5,409 nucleotides of DNA from Clostridia bacterium (GTDB lineage Bacteria; Bacillota; Clostridia; UMGS1883). Of the stretch, positions 1-5,392 are shown piece after piece. The first letter of the stretch is position 1, and each line of letters begins with the position of its first letter. Location of the stretch: assembly GCA_017441965.1 (NCBI GenBank), contig JAFSBF010000174.1:1-5409 (forward strand), read 5' to 3'. Position numbers and translations under genes: made by a program. The notes below the pieces were generated by a model that was not told where the DNA came from, made no database searches, and saw only the letters and a list, made by a program, of their open reading frames with translations.

Positions 1-2
1 CG

Positions 3-395
3 TCTCTTGTGAGGACAATTCCCACCACAATTATCGGCGAGGTCAGGCAGACACGTGCCCCTGCCGTATTTTTAGAGCTTGGCTATCACGATAATGTAGA
101 TGATGCAACCTGGGTAGAGGAAAACATACAAAGGATAGCCGCAAATTTAGTTCTTTCACTGACACAGTATTTTGGAATTCCGTTTGTAGAACCCGTTCCC
201 CCAAGAACGGGTAGGGTAAATGTTTCGAGCGGAACGCTCAATCTTCGTTCCCGTCCCAATACGTCCTCAAGAATAATTGCATCTATGCCAAATGGTTCTA
301 CGCTCAGCGTTTTGGGACAGTGGCAGGACTGGTATGTTGTAAATTACAGAGGTCTTGTAGGGTATGCCGCATCGAGGTTTGTAAATATTACGTAA
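3..395 (+). CDS. N-acetylmuramoyl-L-alanine amidase, C-terminal part with SH3b domain (5'-truncated)
   Basis: This is the 3' end of a secreted peptidoglycan hydrolase. The frame is open to the left edge, so the GTG at 9 is probably internal and the true start lies outside the window. Codons 75-77 give the Glu of the FLELGYHDN motif, which matches the end of the Amidase_3 (zinc amidase) fold, where a Glu in this position is catalytic in the family. The zinc-binding His/Glu residues would lie upstream and cannot be checked. After the linker VEPVPPRTG comes a bacterial SH3 (SH3b) domain of about 60 residues, seen in NLRSRPNTSS, VLGQWQDWYVV and VGYAASRFV, which in this family binds cell-wall material. 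The gene stops with TAA and no intrinsic terminator follows, so transcripts may read into the next gene. The family call is firm; the exact role (growth, separation, sporulation or germination) is not determinable here. Confidence 0.88.
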   Translation, partial: SLVRTIPTTIIGEVRQTRAPAVFLELGYHDNVDDATWVEENIQRIAANLVLSLTQYFGIPFVEPVPPRTGRVNVSSGTLNLRSRPNTSSRIIASMPNGSTLSVLGQWQDWYVVNYRGLVGYAASRFVNIT

Positions 396-401
396 ATATA
401 C

Positions 402-430
402 TTGATAAATTTAAAAAAGTGTCATATAAT
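402..430 (+). promoter_or_regulatory. Sigma-A-type promoter of the membrane-protein gene
   Basis: The -35 element TTGATA (402-407) and a perfect -10 element TATAAT (425-430) are separated by exactly 17 nt. Transcription should begin near 437. This lies seven bases after the end of the amidase gene and 51 bases before the next start codon. The -10 overlaps the left arm of the inverted repeat at 426-468, so a protein bound to that repeat would block polymerase. The start site is inferred from spacing only. Confidence 0.75.
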
Positions 431-468
431 CATCATATACAGGTTGTAAACCTGTATATGATGATTAT
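426..468. repeat. Perfect 20-bp inverted repeat with 3-nt spacer (candidate operator or 5' stem-loop)
   Basis: The arms 426-445 and 449-468 are exact reverse complements separated by GTA. The dyad centre is at 447, about +10 relative to the predicted start. The repeat runs from the -10 box to the base before the ribosome binding site at 469. RNA starting near 437 would contain only the inner part, a 9-bp stem (437-445 with 449-457) at its very 5' end, while read-through RNA from the amidase gene could form the whole 20-bp stem. No T-run follows on the plus strand, so it does not look like a terminator. A repressor site is the simplest reading; the binding protein is unknown. Confidence 0.8.
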
Positions 469-480
469 GGAGGAAAAGAT

Positions 481-1143
481 ATGACCTTTTTTGTTATAGC
501 AATTCTTATCGGATTTATATTTATTAATTACAGTGCAAACCATATCCCGAAAACGGGACGCAGTGCAGATGCCAGGGGTGAAATTATTGAGGCTGTCATC
601 ACAAACCGTGCAAAAAGCGCTGACCGAAGTGCCGTTATGCGCCTTGTACATAACAACCGTAAATTTCACGTGAAGATGAAACCGACAGAGGCGCATCTGT
701 GGATAAAGGGTGACACTGTAAGAATTATTCTTTCAGAAAACGGAAAGAATTACAGAGTTCTCTTTGGGGAGTATTTCAGGGAAAATGAGGCTCGCATACG
801 TGAATATGCACTGTCAATGCTTGAAAAAAGAGTTAATGTGAATTTTATAGCAGCAAAGCTTTCTAAATATACAAAAGAAAGCTTTGAAGCAATTAAAGCC
901 TCAAAGCTTGAATCACAGCGTATTTTCACCTTTGTAACACTTATGGGAATACTTGATATATATACAGTTGTTACGGGTGTTGCGGGCGCAGTATTTCTTT
1001 TCTGGTGCGCAAAGAAAACGCCGTCATTTGGTGATTTGATTGTACCGCTTTTAATTATCGTGGTTCTTATATGGATGCTTTATAACACAAATGAAACGTG
1101 TAAAGGTATTATAAAAAAAGCAGAAAGTGAAACTAAAGCCTGA
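481..1143 (+). CDS. Unrecognised membrane protein with three predicted transmembrane segments
   Basis: The product has 220 residues and I do not recognise its family. A hydrophobic segment at residues 2-18 is followed by a soluble region of about 125 residues and then two hydrophobic segments at 149-176 and 184-201. The soluble part begins with a beta-rich stretch (GEIIEAVITNR, KFHVKM, KGDTVRIIL) that loosely recalls the DUF3592 or NfeD-like beta domains of small membrane proteins, then becomes helical and charged (about 97-146). Lysines and arginines after segment 1 and at the C-terminus suggest that the central domain faces the cytoplasm. The ATG is well supported: GGAGG at 469-473 sits seven bases upstream. 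The gene has its own promoter and dyad, ends 11 bp inside the opposing tmcAL gene, and is probably terminated at 1248-1285. No function can be assigned. Confidence 0.85.
   Translation: MTFFVIAILIGFIFINYSANHIPKTGRSADARGEIIEAVITNRAKSADRSAVMRLVHNNRKFHVKMKPTEAHLWIKGDTVRIILSENGKNYRVLFGEYFRENEARIREYALSMLEKRVNVNFIAAKLSKYTKESFEAIKASKLESQRIFTFVTLMGILDIYTVVTGVAGAVFLFWCAKKTPSFGDLIVPLLIIVVLIWMLYNTNETCKGIIKKAESETKA
854..909 (+). repeat. Two overlapping, mutually exclusive inverted repeats inside the membrane-protein gene
   Basis: The arm at 854-864 is the exact reverse complement of 876-886 (11 bp, 11-nt loop). The same right-hand segment, 879-887, is also the exact reverse complement of 901-909 (9 bp, 13-nt loop). 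Both rest on three copies of AAAGCTT at 855, 878 and 903, in different reading frames. The two stems cannot form together. No T-run follows either stem, so no attenuator is complete, and chance from the AAGCTT motif is possible. Confidence 0.6.
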
Positions 1144-2263
1144 TGGGTGTAAAACGAAATTCCTCTCCGCCTTCTATGCCATGTGCAAGGTTATAGACGT
1201 CGGTGCTTCGGCATTCAAGGAGGAAAATATCATCGTCTTTTATGGCGCCGCCTCTTGTCCTTATGGGAAGTGAGGCGGTTTTTTTCATTTCCTTTAAAGC
1301 TTTGCTGCCCGTTTCGTTAAAGGCGAGCGGGCGTATATATGTCGGCTCGGGAACGGCTTTAAAGCAGTTGTTTATAAGAAGATTGCAAAGAATTCTCCTT
1401 ATTCTGCTTTGCGTGTAACGTCTGGTGGAAACGGCTGAAACAATTTCGTCAAAGGTATTAAGCTGTGATGCCTTTTTAAGCCGCACGGCAAGCTCTTCAT
1501 TGCAATCGGGGATAAGGCAAAGCTCCTCTGCGCTTGCGGTTTTAAGGCGTAATGCAATGAAAAGATCAAAATTTTTCATAAAAAGCGGAGAAGACTCAAA
1601 TTTATAAAGCATATACTTGTCCGCATCTTTGCCGCTTTCTATAAGTGAGCGCACAAACGATGCCGATGGGATTTCTTTTTCGCAGGATTTTTCGTTATAG
1701 CCTGCCCCCATACGCTTTATTGTGACGGGTTTTATATCAGAACGTATGGCTTTAAGCGCACGTATGTATTCTACGGCAAGAATATTGTTGGGGCTTTCAA
1801 GAAGAGAGGCATCTGCCCCCATTTTACTCAGCGCATAGGTGCGTGCGGCAGGAAACGAGGCACCACGGGAAAGCTTTTCATCGAGTGCTTTACAAAAAGA
1901 GGGGCTTTCTTCGTTTAATATATCTGCTAAAGAAGTAAGTGCATCAATATCTCCGCACTCACTTCCAAACCACAGAGTATCTATGACGTTGCACGCATCA
2001 AGGATTTTTACACCGCCCCTTGCAAACCCTTCGGCAGACGAAAGGGCAAAAACCGCAGGAAGCTCCAAAACGAGATCAACGCCATTTTTAAGTGCGGCAC
2101 AGGCACGCTCTGCTTTTTTATATATACTGCACTCGCCACGCTGAACAAAATTACCGCTCATTATTGCAACTACAGCGTCACTTTCTTGGCGCATATTGTC
2201 AATTAAGAGCTTGTGCCCTGCGTGAAAAGGGTTGAATTCTGCAATTAAAGCACTTATTTTCAT
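1133..2263 (-). CDS. tmcAL: tRNA(Met) cytidine acetate ligase (YlbM family)
   Basis: In Bacillus subtilis this enzyme uses ATP and acetate to acetylate the wobble cytidine (C34) of elongator tRNA-Met, forming ac4C; it acts in the cytoplasm through an acetyl-adenylate. The 376-residue product starts MKISALIAEFNPFHAGH, with the nucleotidyltransferase HxGH motif at residues 14-17. Other family blocks are SGNFVQRGE (36-44), ESPNNILAVEYIRAL (156-170), the SASFVRS block (200-206), RRYTQSRIRRIL (281-292) and YIRPLAFNETG (309-319). Length is slightly below the roughly 400 residues usual for the family. An ATG 42 bases upstream (2305) is in frame, but it lacks a ribosome binding site and falls at the predicted transcription start; the ATG at 2263 has GAGTGA at 2273-2268 and gives the canonical N-terminus. 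The 3' end overlaps the opposing gene by 11 bp, and no terminator for this transcript is evident. Confidence 0.95.
   Translation of the reverse strand: MKISALIAEFNPFHAGHKLLIDNMRQESDAVVAIMSGNFVQRGECSIYKKAERACAALKNGVDLVLELPAVFALSSAEGFARGGVKILDACNVIDTLWFGSECGDIDALTSLADILNEESPSFCKALDEKLSRGASFPAARTYALSKMGADASLLESPNNILAVEYIRALKAIRSDIKPVTIKRMGAGYNEKSCEKEIPSASFVRSLIESGKDADKYMLYKFESSPLFMKNFDLFIALRLKTASAEELCLIPDCNEELAVRLKKASQLNTFDEIVSAVSTRRYTQSRIRRILCNLLINNCFKAVPEPTYIRPLAFNETGSKALKEMKKTASLPIRTRGGAIKDDDIFLLECRSTDVYNLAHGIEGGEEFRFTPIRL
1248..1285 (+). terminator. Intrinsic terminator for the plus-strand membrane-protein transcript, inside opposing tmcAL
   Basis: CCGCCTC at 1248-1254 pairs perfectly with GAGGCGG at 1272-1278 and is followed at once by seven Ts (1279-1285). 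The 17-nt interior can pair further around a TTAT loop (CC 1259-1260 with GG 1265-1266). Orientation and distance (about 105 nt after the stop at 1143) fit termination of the upstream plus-strand gene. On the minus strand the same bases encode residues of TmcAL around KKTASLPIRTRGG, so the element must satisfy both roles. It would leave about 150 nt of antisense RNA over the tmcAL 3' end. Confidence 0.7.
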
Positions 2264-2292
2264 AAAATCACTCGCTTTTTTGCTAAAAGTTA

Positions 2293-2321
2293 TTGAAAAT
2301 TCCATATTTATATTATATACT
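2293..2321 (+). promoter_or_regulatory. Sigma-A-type promoter of pta-ackA
   Basis: TTGAAA (2293-2298) and TATACT (2316-2321) are separated by 17 nt, giving a predicted start near 2328 and a leader of about 34 nt before the pta ATG at 2362. The pta ribosome binding site is GGAGG at 2348-2352, nine bases from the ATG. I see no operator, cre-like site or riboswitch that I could defend in this 98-nt divergent region. Confidence 0.7.
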
Positions 2322-2340
2322 ATATGATTAGAAAAATAAA
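2312..2340 (-). promoter_or_regulatory. Probable promoter of tmcAL
   Basis: On the minus strand a perfect TATAAT lies at 2317-2312. At 17-bp spacing the -35 would be TTTATT (2340-2335), a poor match, so the promoter is probably weak or the -35 is assigned wrongly. The start would fall near 2305, giving a leader of about 42 nt before the ATG at 2263. Its -10 overlaps the -10 of the pta promoter on the other strand by two bases. Confidence 0.45.
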
Positions 2341-2361
2341 GTTTTTTGGAGGAATATTTTT

Positions 2362-3363
2362 ATGAGTAAATTTTTGAACACAATTAAGGAGAGAGCGAGA
2401 GCTGATAAAAAGACTATCGTTCTTCCCGAATCAATGGACAGACGTACCTGGGAAGCGGCAGAAACAATTCTTAAAGAAGACATTGCAAACATCGTAATTA
2501 TCGGTACTCCCAAAGAGGTTGAGGAAAATTCCAAAGGACTTGACATCAGCGGTGCAACAGTAATTGACCCCTTTACATATGAAAAAACAGAAGAATACTT
2601 AAACCTTTTTGTAGAGCTTAGAAAATCCAAGGGTGTAACCTACGAGCAGGCAAAGGAAATCGTGCTCGGTGACTATATGTATTATGCGTGCCTTATGGTT
2701 AAGGCAGGTGACGCAGACGGTGTTGTTTCAGGTGCGTGCCACTCAACTGCAAACACACTTCGTCCTTCTCTTCAGATTATCAAGACAAAGCCCGGTGTAA
2801 AGCTTGTTTCAGCTTTCTTCCTTATGGTTGTTCCGGATTGTGAGTACGGTGCAAACGGTACATTCGTATTTGCTGACAGCGGTCTTGTTCAGAACCCCAA
2901 CAGTGAAGAGCTTGCAGCAATCGCAGCTTCTTCTGCAGAAAGCTTTGAGCTTTTAGTAGGGGAAAAGGCATATGTTGCTATGCTTTCTCATTCCACAAAG
3001 GGCAGTGCGGCACACGCTGATGTTGATAAGGTTACAGAGGCTACACGCATCTGCAAGGAAACCTTTCCCGAAGTATGCGTTGACGGTGAATTACAGCTTG
3101 ATGCGGCAATCGTTCCGTCAGTTGGTTCTTCAAAGGCTCCCGGTTCACCCGTTGCAGGTAAGGCAAATGTACTTGTATATCCTGACCTTGATGCAGGTAA
3201 TATCGGATACAAGCTTGTTCAGCGTCTTGCAAAGGCTGAAGCATACGGCCCAGTTACTCAGGGTATTGCAATGCCTATCAACGACCTTTCAAGAGGATGC
3301 AGTGCAGAGGATATCGTAGGCGTTGTTGCAATCACATGTGTACAGGCTCAGGCACAGAAATAA
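2362..3363 (+). CDS. pta: Phosphate acetyltransferase
   Basis: This cytoplasmic enzyme interconverts acetyl-CoA plus phosphate with acetyl phosphate plus CoA, the first step of acetate formation. The 333-residue product is the short, single-domain PTA_PTB form, without the regulatory N-terminal domain of E. coli Pta. Family blocks in order are NIVIIGTP (43-50), GDADGVVSGACHSTANTLRP (116-135), FADSGLVQNPNSEELA (160-175) and the signature MPINDLSRGCSAED (304-317). Residues S310, R311 and D317 match, with an offset of one, the catalytic Ser309, Arg310 and Asp316 that I recall from the Methanosarcina thermophila enzyme; R87 and R134 fit its CoA-binding arginines. The start is fixed by GGAGG nine bases upstream. 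It is followed 64 nt later by ackA in the same direction with no terminator between, so the two are very probably one operon. Confidence 0.97.
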   Translation: MSKFLNTIKERARADKKTIVLPESMDRRTWEAAETILKEDIANIVIIGTPKEVEENSKGLDISGATVIDPFTYEKTEEYLNLFVELRKSKGVTYEQAKEIVLGDYMYYACLMVKAGDADGVVSGACHSTANTLRPSLQIIKTKPGVKLVSAFFLMVVPDCEYGANGTFVFADSGLVQNPNSEELAAIAASSAESFELLVGEKAYVAMLSHSTKGSAAHADVDKVTEATRICKETFPEVCVDGELQLDAAIVPSVGSSKAPGSPVAGKANVLVYPDLDAGNIGYKLVQRLAKAEAYGPVTQGIAMPINDLSRGCSAEDIVGVVAITCVQAQAQK

Positions 3364-3385
3364 TTAAGGCATACGGAGTTTTAGC

Positions 3386-3405
3386 TTTGTGTGCGTGAAC
3401 ACAAA
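3386..3405 (+). repeat. Small hairpin in the pta-ackA spacer
   Basis: TTTGTGT (3386-3392) and ACACAAA (3399-3405) are exact reverse complements around the six-base loop GCGTGA. No T-run follows, so it is not an intrinsic terminator. It lies 8 bases before the ackA ribosome binding site AAGGAAG (3413-3419), and could stabilise or mark a processing point in the operon mRNA. That role is inference, and a stem this AT-rich may be incidental. Confidence 0.45.
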
Positions 3406-3427
3406 ATAGTGAAAGGAAGTTTTTATA

Positions 3428-4621
3428 ATGAAAATTCTTGTTATCAATGCAGGAAGCTCTTCTCTTAAATATCAGCTTATCGATATGGATAATAAGGCTG
3501 TTATGGCAAAGGGCCTTTGCGAAAGAATTACTATTGACGGAAGTAAGCTTAATCACACCCCTGCAGGCGGCGAAAAGGTTGTAATTGAAAGCCCCATGCC
3601 CACCCACGCAGAGGCTATTAAGCTTGTAATTGATGCTCTCGTTGACAAAAACCACGGTGTTATTGCATCTATGAGTGAGATTGGTGCAGTTGGCCACCGT
3701 GTTGTTCACGGTGGTGAAAGCTTCAGCGAAAGTGTTGTTATCACTGATGAAGTTAAAGAGGCAATCAAGGGATGTATCGAGCTTGCTCCTCTTCACAACC
3801 CTGCAAACCTTATCGGTATTGAGGCGTGCGAGAAGGTAATGCCCGGCGTTCCCCAGGTTGCAGTTTTTGATACTGCATTCCATCAGACAATGCCCGAGGA
3901 GGCATATCTCTACGGTATCCCTTATGAGTACTATGAAAAGTATAAAATCAGACGTTACGGCTTCCACGGTACAAGCCATAACTACGTTTCAGGTAAGGCG
4001 GCAGAGCTTCTCGGAAAGTCAATTAATGACCTTAAAATTATTACCTGCCATCTTGGAAACGGCTCCAGTGTTGCGGCAGTTAAGAACGGTAAGGTAATTG
4101 ATACAACGATGGGACTTACACCTCTTGCAGGTATCCTTATGGGTACAAGAAGCGGTGACATCGACCCCGCAATCGTAACCTTCCTTATGGAAAAGGAAAA
4201 CTTGGGCATCGACGAAATCAATGCAGTTCTTAATAAGAAGAGCGGTGTTTTTGGTGTGAGCGGTGTTTCAAGTGACTTCCGTGACCTTGCAGATGCAGCT
4301 GATAAGGGCAATAAGCGTGCAGAGGCAGCTCTCAAGATGTTCTGCTACGGAATAAAGAAATATATTGGTAGCTATGCAGCAGCAATGGGCGGAGTAGATG
4401 CAGTAGTATTTACAGCAGGTGTAGGTGAAAATGACAGTGCTACACGAAAAGGTATTACAGAAGGTCTTGAGTTCCTCGGAATAAAGATTGACGCAGAAAA
4501 GAATAAGCTTCGCGGTCAGGCAATCGATGTTTCGGCAGAGGGTGCAACGGTAAGAACTCTTGTTATTCCCACTGATGAGGAAATGATGATAGCTACAGAA
4601 ACACAGAGATTGACAAAATAA
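3428..4621 (+). CDS. ackA: Acetate kinase
   Basis: AckA converts acetyl phosphate and ADP to acetate and ATP, the energy-yielding end of the Pta-Ack pathway; it is cytoplasmic and normally a homodimer of the ASKHA fold. The 397-residue length is typical. The N-terminal signature [14 protein letters not shown] is at 3-16, GHRVVHGGE at 89-97, LHNPANL at 122-128, [10 protein letters not shown] at 175-184, HLGNGSS at 208-214, the [10 protein letters not shown] block at 238-247 and FTAGVGEN at 328-335. Every active-site residue I recall from the M. thermophila enzyme falls at the same number: N7, R91, D148, H180, R241 and E384, with H123 also present. The start has AAGGAAG (3413-3419) eight bases upstream. 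It is the second gene of the pta-ackA operon. No terminator is seen after it, and a new promoter begins four bases past the stop codon. Confidence 0.98.
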   Translation: MKILVINAGSSSLKYQLIDMDNKAVMAKGLCERITIDGSKLNHTPAGGEKVVIESPMPTHAEAIKLVIDALVDKNHGVIASMSEIGAVGHRVVHGGESFSESVVITDEVKEAIKGCIELAPLHNPANLIGIEACEKVMPGVPQVAVFDTAFHQTMPEEAYLYGIPYEYYEKYKIRRYGFHGTSHNYVSGKAAELLGKSINDLKIITCHLGNGSSVAAVKNGKVIDTTMGLTPLAGILMGTRSGDIDPAIVTFLMEKENLGIDEINAVLNKKSGVFGVSGVSSDFRDLADAADKGNKRAEAALKMFCYGIKKYIGSYAAAMGGVDAVVFTAGVGENDSATRKGITEGLEFLGIKIDAEKNKLRGQAIDVSAEGATVRTLVIPTDEEMMIATETQRLTK

Positions 4622-4624
4622 TTG

Positions 4625-4653
4625 TTGACAATTAAAATTTTTGATAGTATAAT
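4625..4653 (+). promoter_or_regulatory. Consensus sigma-A promoter of yceD-rpmF
   Basis: TTGACA (4625-4630) and TATAAT (4648-4653) match the consensus at all twelve positions with the ideal 17-nt spacer. The predicted start is near 4660, leaving about 30 nt before the yceD ATG at 4690. A strong constitutive promoter fits a ribosomal protein gene. The -35 lies within a 7-bp inverted repeat (TAATTGT at 4619-4625, ACAATTA at 4628-4634) that also includes the ackA stop codon. A short stem, CGCC (4661-4664) with GGCG (4673-4676), could form at the mRNA 5' end. Confidence 0.85.
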
Positions 4654-4689
4654 ATGTAGGCGCCTGCTTTTGGGCGTTAGGTGTTTGAT

Positions 4690-5190
4690 ATGAAGATAAA
4701 TATTGCATCTGTACTGAAAAACGAGGGTGCTTCGATGAATTTTTCAGGCTCTGTGGAGCTTGGGAAGACTAAGTTTATGGGCAGCACTCTTGATTTCGAG
4801 AAACCGCTCGAAGTTGTCGGCAATGTTCTTAACATTGGCGGAACAATAGAAATAAGGGCGGAGATAAAGGGTAGCTATGTCACGCAGTGCTCCCGTTGCG
4901 GTGATGATGTCAGGGAAAGCCTTTTTGCAGAGCTTTTTGAAAGCATAGCAGGTGACTTTTCCGATGCGGACGAGGAGTGCGTAAGTATCCAGGGCACAGT
5001 TATGGATATTGGCGGTGCGGTTGATGCGTGCATATTTAACAGTATTCCGCTGCAGTTTCTTTGCAGTGAGGAGTGCAAAGGCTTGTGCCACGTATGCGGC
5101 ATAAACCTTAATAAAAATAAATGCAATTGCGAAGATGAGGTCTATGACCCGAGATTCGCCATCTTTAGAAATTTGAGTAAAGAGGTGTAG
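4690..5190 (+). CDS. yceD: DUF177 / YceD family protein, linked to large-subunit rRNA
   Basis: The product is a 166-residue DUF177 (YceD; YlbN in B. subtilis) protein. Family members are encoded next to rpmF in most bacteria, and plant and bacterial relatives have been linked to accumulation of 23S rRNA; the molecular activity is not settled. The N-terminus MKINIASVLKNEGASMNFSG and the C-terminal DPRFAIFRNL are family hallmarks. Cysteines occur as a CxxC at 67/70 and a cluster at 125, 129, 133, 136, 145 and 147, which suggests zinc binding. The start is ATG at 4690: AGGTG (4679-4683) is six bases upstream, and an in-frame GTG at 4681 overlaps that site and would add three atypical residues. 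Its last codons contain the rpmF ribosome binding site. Confidence 0.92.
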   Translation: MKINIASVLKNEGASMNFSGSVELGKTKFMGSTLDFEKPLEVVGNVLNIGGTIEIRAEIKGSYVTQCSRCGDDVRESLFAELFESIAGDFSDADEECVSIQGTVMDIGGAVDACIFNSIPLQFLCSEECKGLCHVCGINLNKNKCNCEDEVYDPRFAIFRNLSKEV

Positions 5191-5193
5191 AAA

Positions 5194-5379
5194 ATGGCAG
5201 TTCCAAAGAGAAGAACTTCTAAGGCAAGAAGAGATAAAAGAAGAGCTAATTGGAAACTTGAGGTACCCGGTATGGTTAAATGCTCAAACTGCGGTGAGCT
5301 TATTAAGGCACACATCGTATGTAAGCATTGCGGTTACTACAAGGGCGTTCAGGTTGTTAAAAAAGCAGCTAACGACTAA
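5194..5379 (+). CDS. rpmF: 50S ribosomal protein L32, zinc-binding form
   Basis: L32 is a small protein of the large ribosomal subunit. The 61-residue product begins with the diagnostic [18 protein letters not shown], where the Met is normally removed, and carries a zinc ribbon with C30, C33, C43 and C46 (CSNC and CKHC). All four cysteines are present, so this is the zinc-containing (C+) paralogue, not the cysteine-free type some bacteria use under zinc starvation. It starts 3 nt after the yceD stop, with AGAGGTG (5181-5187) lying inside the end of yceD, so the two are probably translationally coupled. In Clostridia and Bacilli the pair is usually followed by lipid-synthesis genes such as plsX, which would be beyond the right edge. 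Confidence 0.97.
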   Translation: MAVPKRRTSKARRDKRRANWKLEVPGMVKCSNCGELIKAHIVCKHCGYYKGVQVVKKAAND

Positions 5380-5392
5380 AAAACAGTTTGCC

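Noticed and set aside
9..11. GTG at position 9 as the true start of the first gene.
   Set aside because: The frame is open to the left edge, no ribosome binding site is visible, and the product would lack most of the amidase domain.
413..468. The 20-bp dyad as a minus-strand terminator for tmcAL, since a T-run (A-run 414-419 on plus) lies beyond it.
   Set aside because: The T-run is separated from the stem by several bases, the stem is AT-rich, and the site is about 660 nt beyond the tmcAL stop.
458..484. A tiny frame (MMIMEEKI) in the right arm of the dyad that ends with an ATGA overlap at the membrane-protein start, as a possible leader peptide.
   Set aside because: No ribosome binding site precedes it; the GGAGG lies inside it and clearly serves the ATG at 481.
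611..643. A GCGC...GCGC stem followed by TTTTT on the minus strand as a tmcAL terminator.
   Set aside because: Only four or five pairs around an 18-nt loop that does not fold further; too weak to call.
1839..2144. Plus-strand open frames of 60-101 codons opposite tmcAL.
   Set aside because: tmcAL is unmistakable on the other strand, and these lie downstream of the plus-strand terminator with no promoter or ribosome binding site.
3332..3979. A 215-codon open frame on the minus strand opposite ackA.
   Set aside because: It lies across the conserved N-terminal half of ackA, has no recognisable domain or start signals, and its composition is what reverse reading of ackA codons gives.
4660..4680. 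Hairpin CGCC/GGCG in the yceD leader as a ribosomal-protein or riboswitch control element.
   Set aside because: Four strong pairs and an 8-nt loop in a leader of about 30 nt; no known autoregulatory motif is recognisable.
4268..4708. A 146-codon open frame on the minus strand covering the end of ackA and the yceD promoter.
   Set aside because: Very Cys/Ser/Tyr-rich, no family resemblance, and it would run through a consensus promoter; a shadow of ackA.
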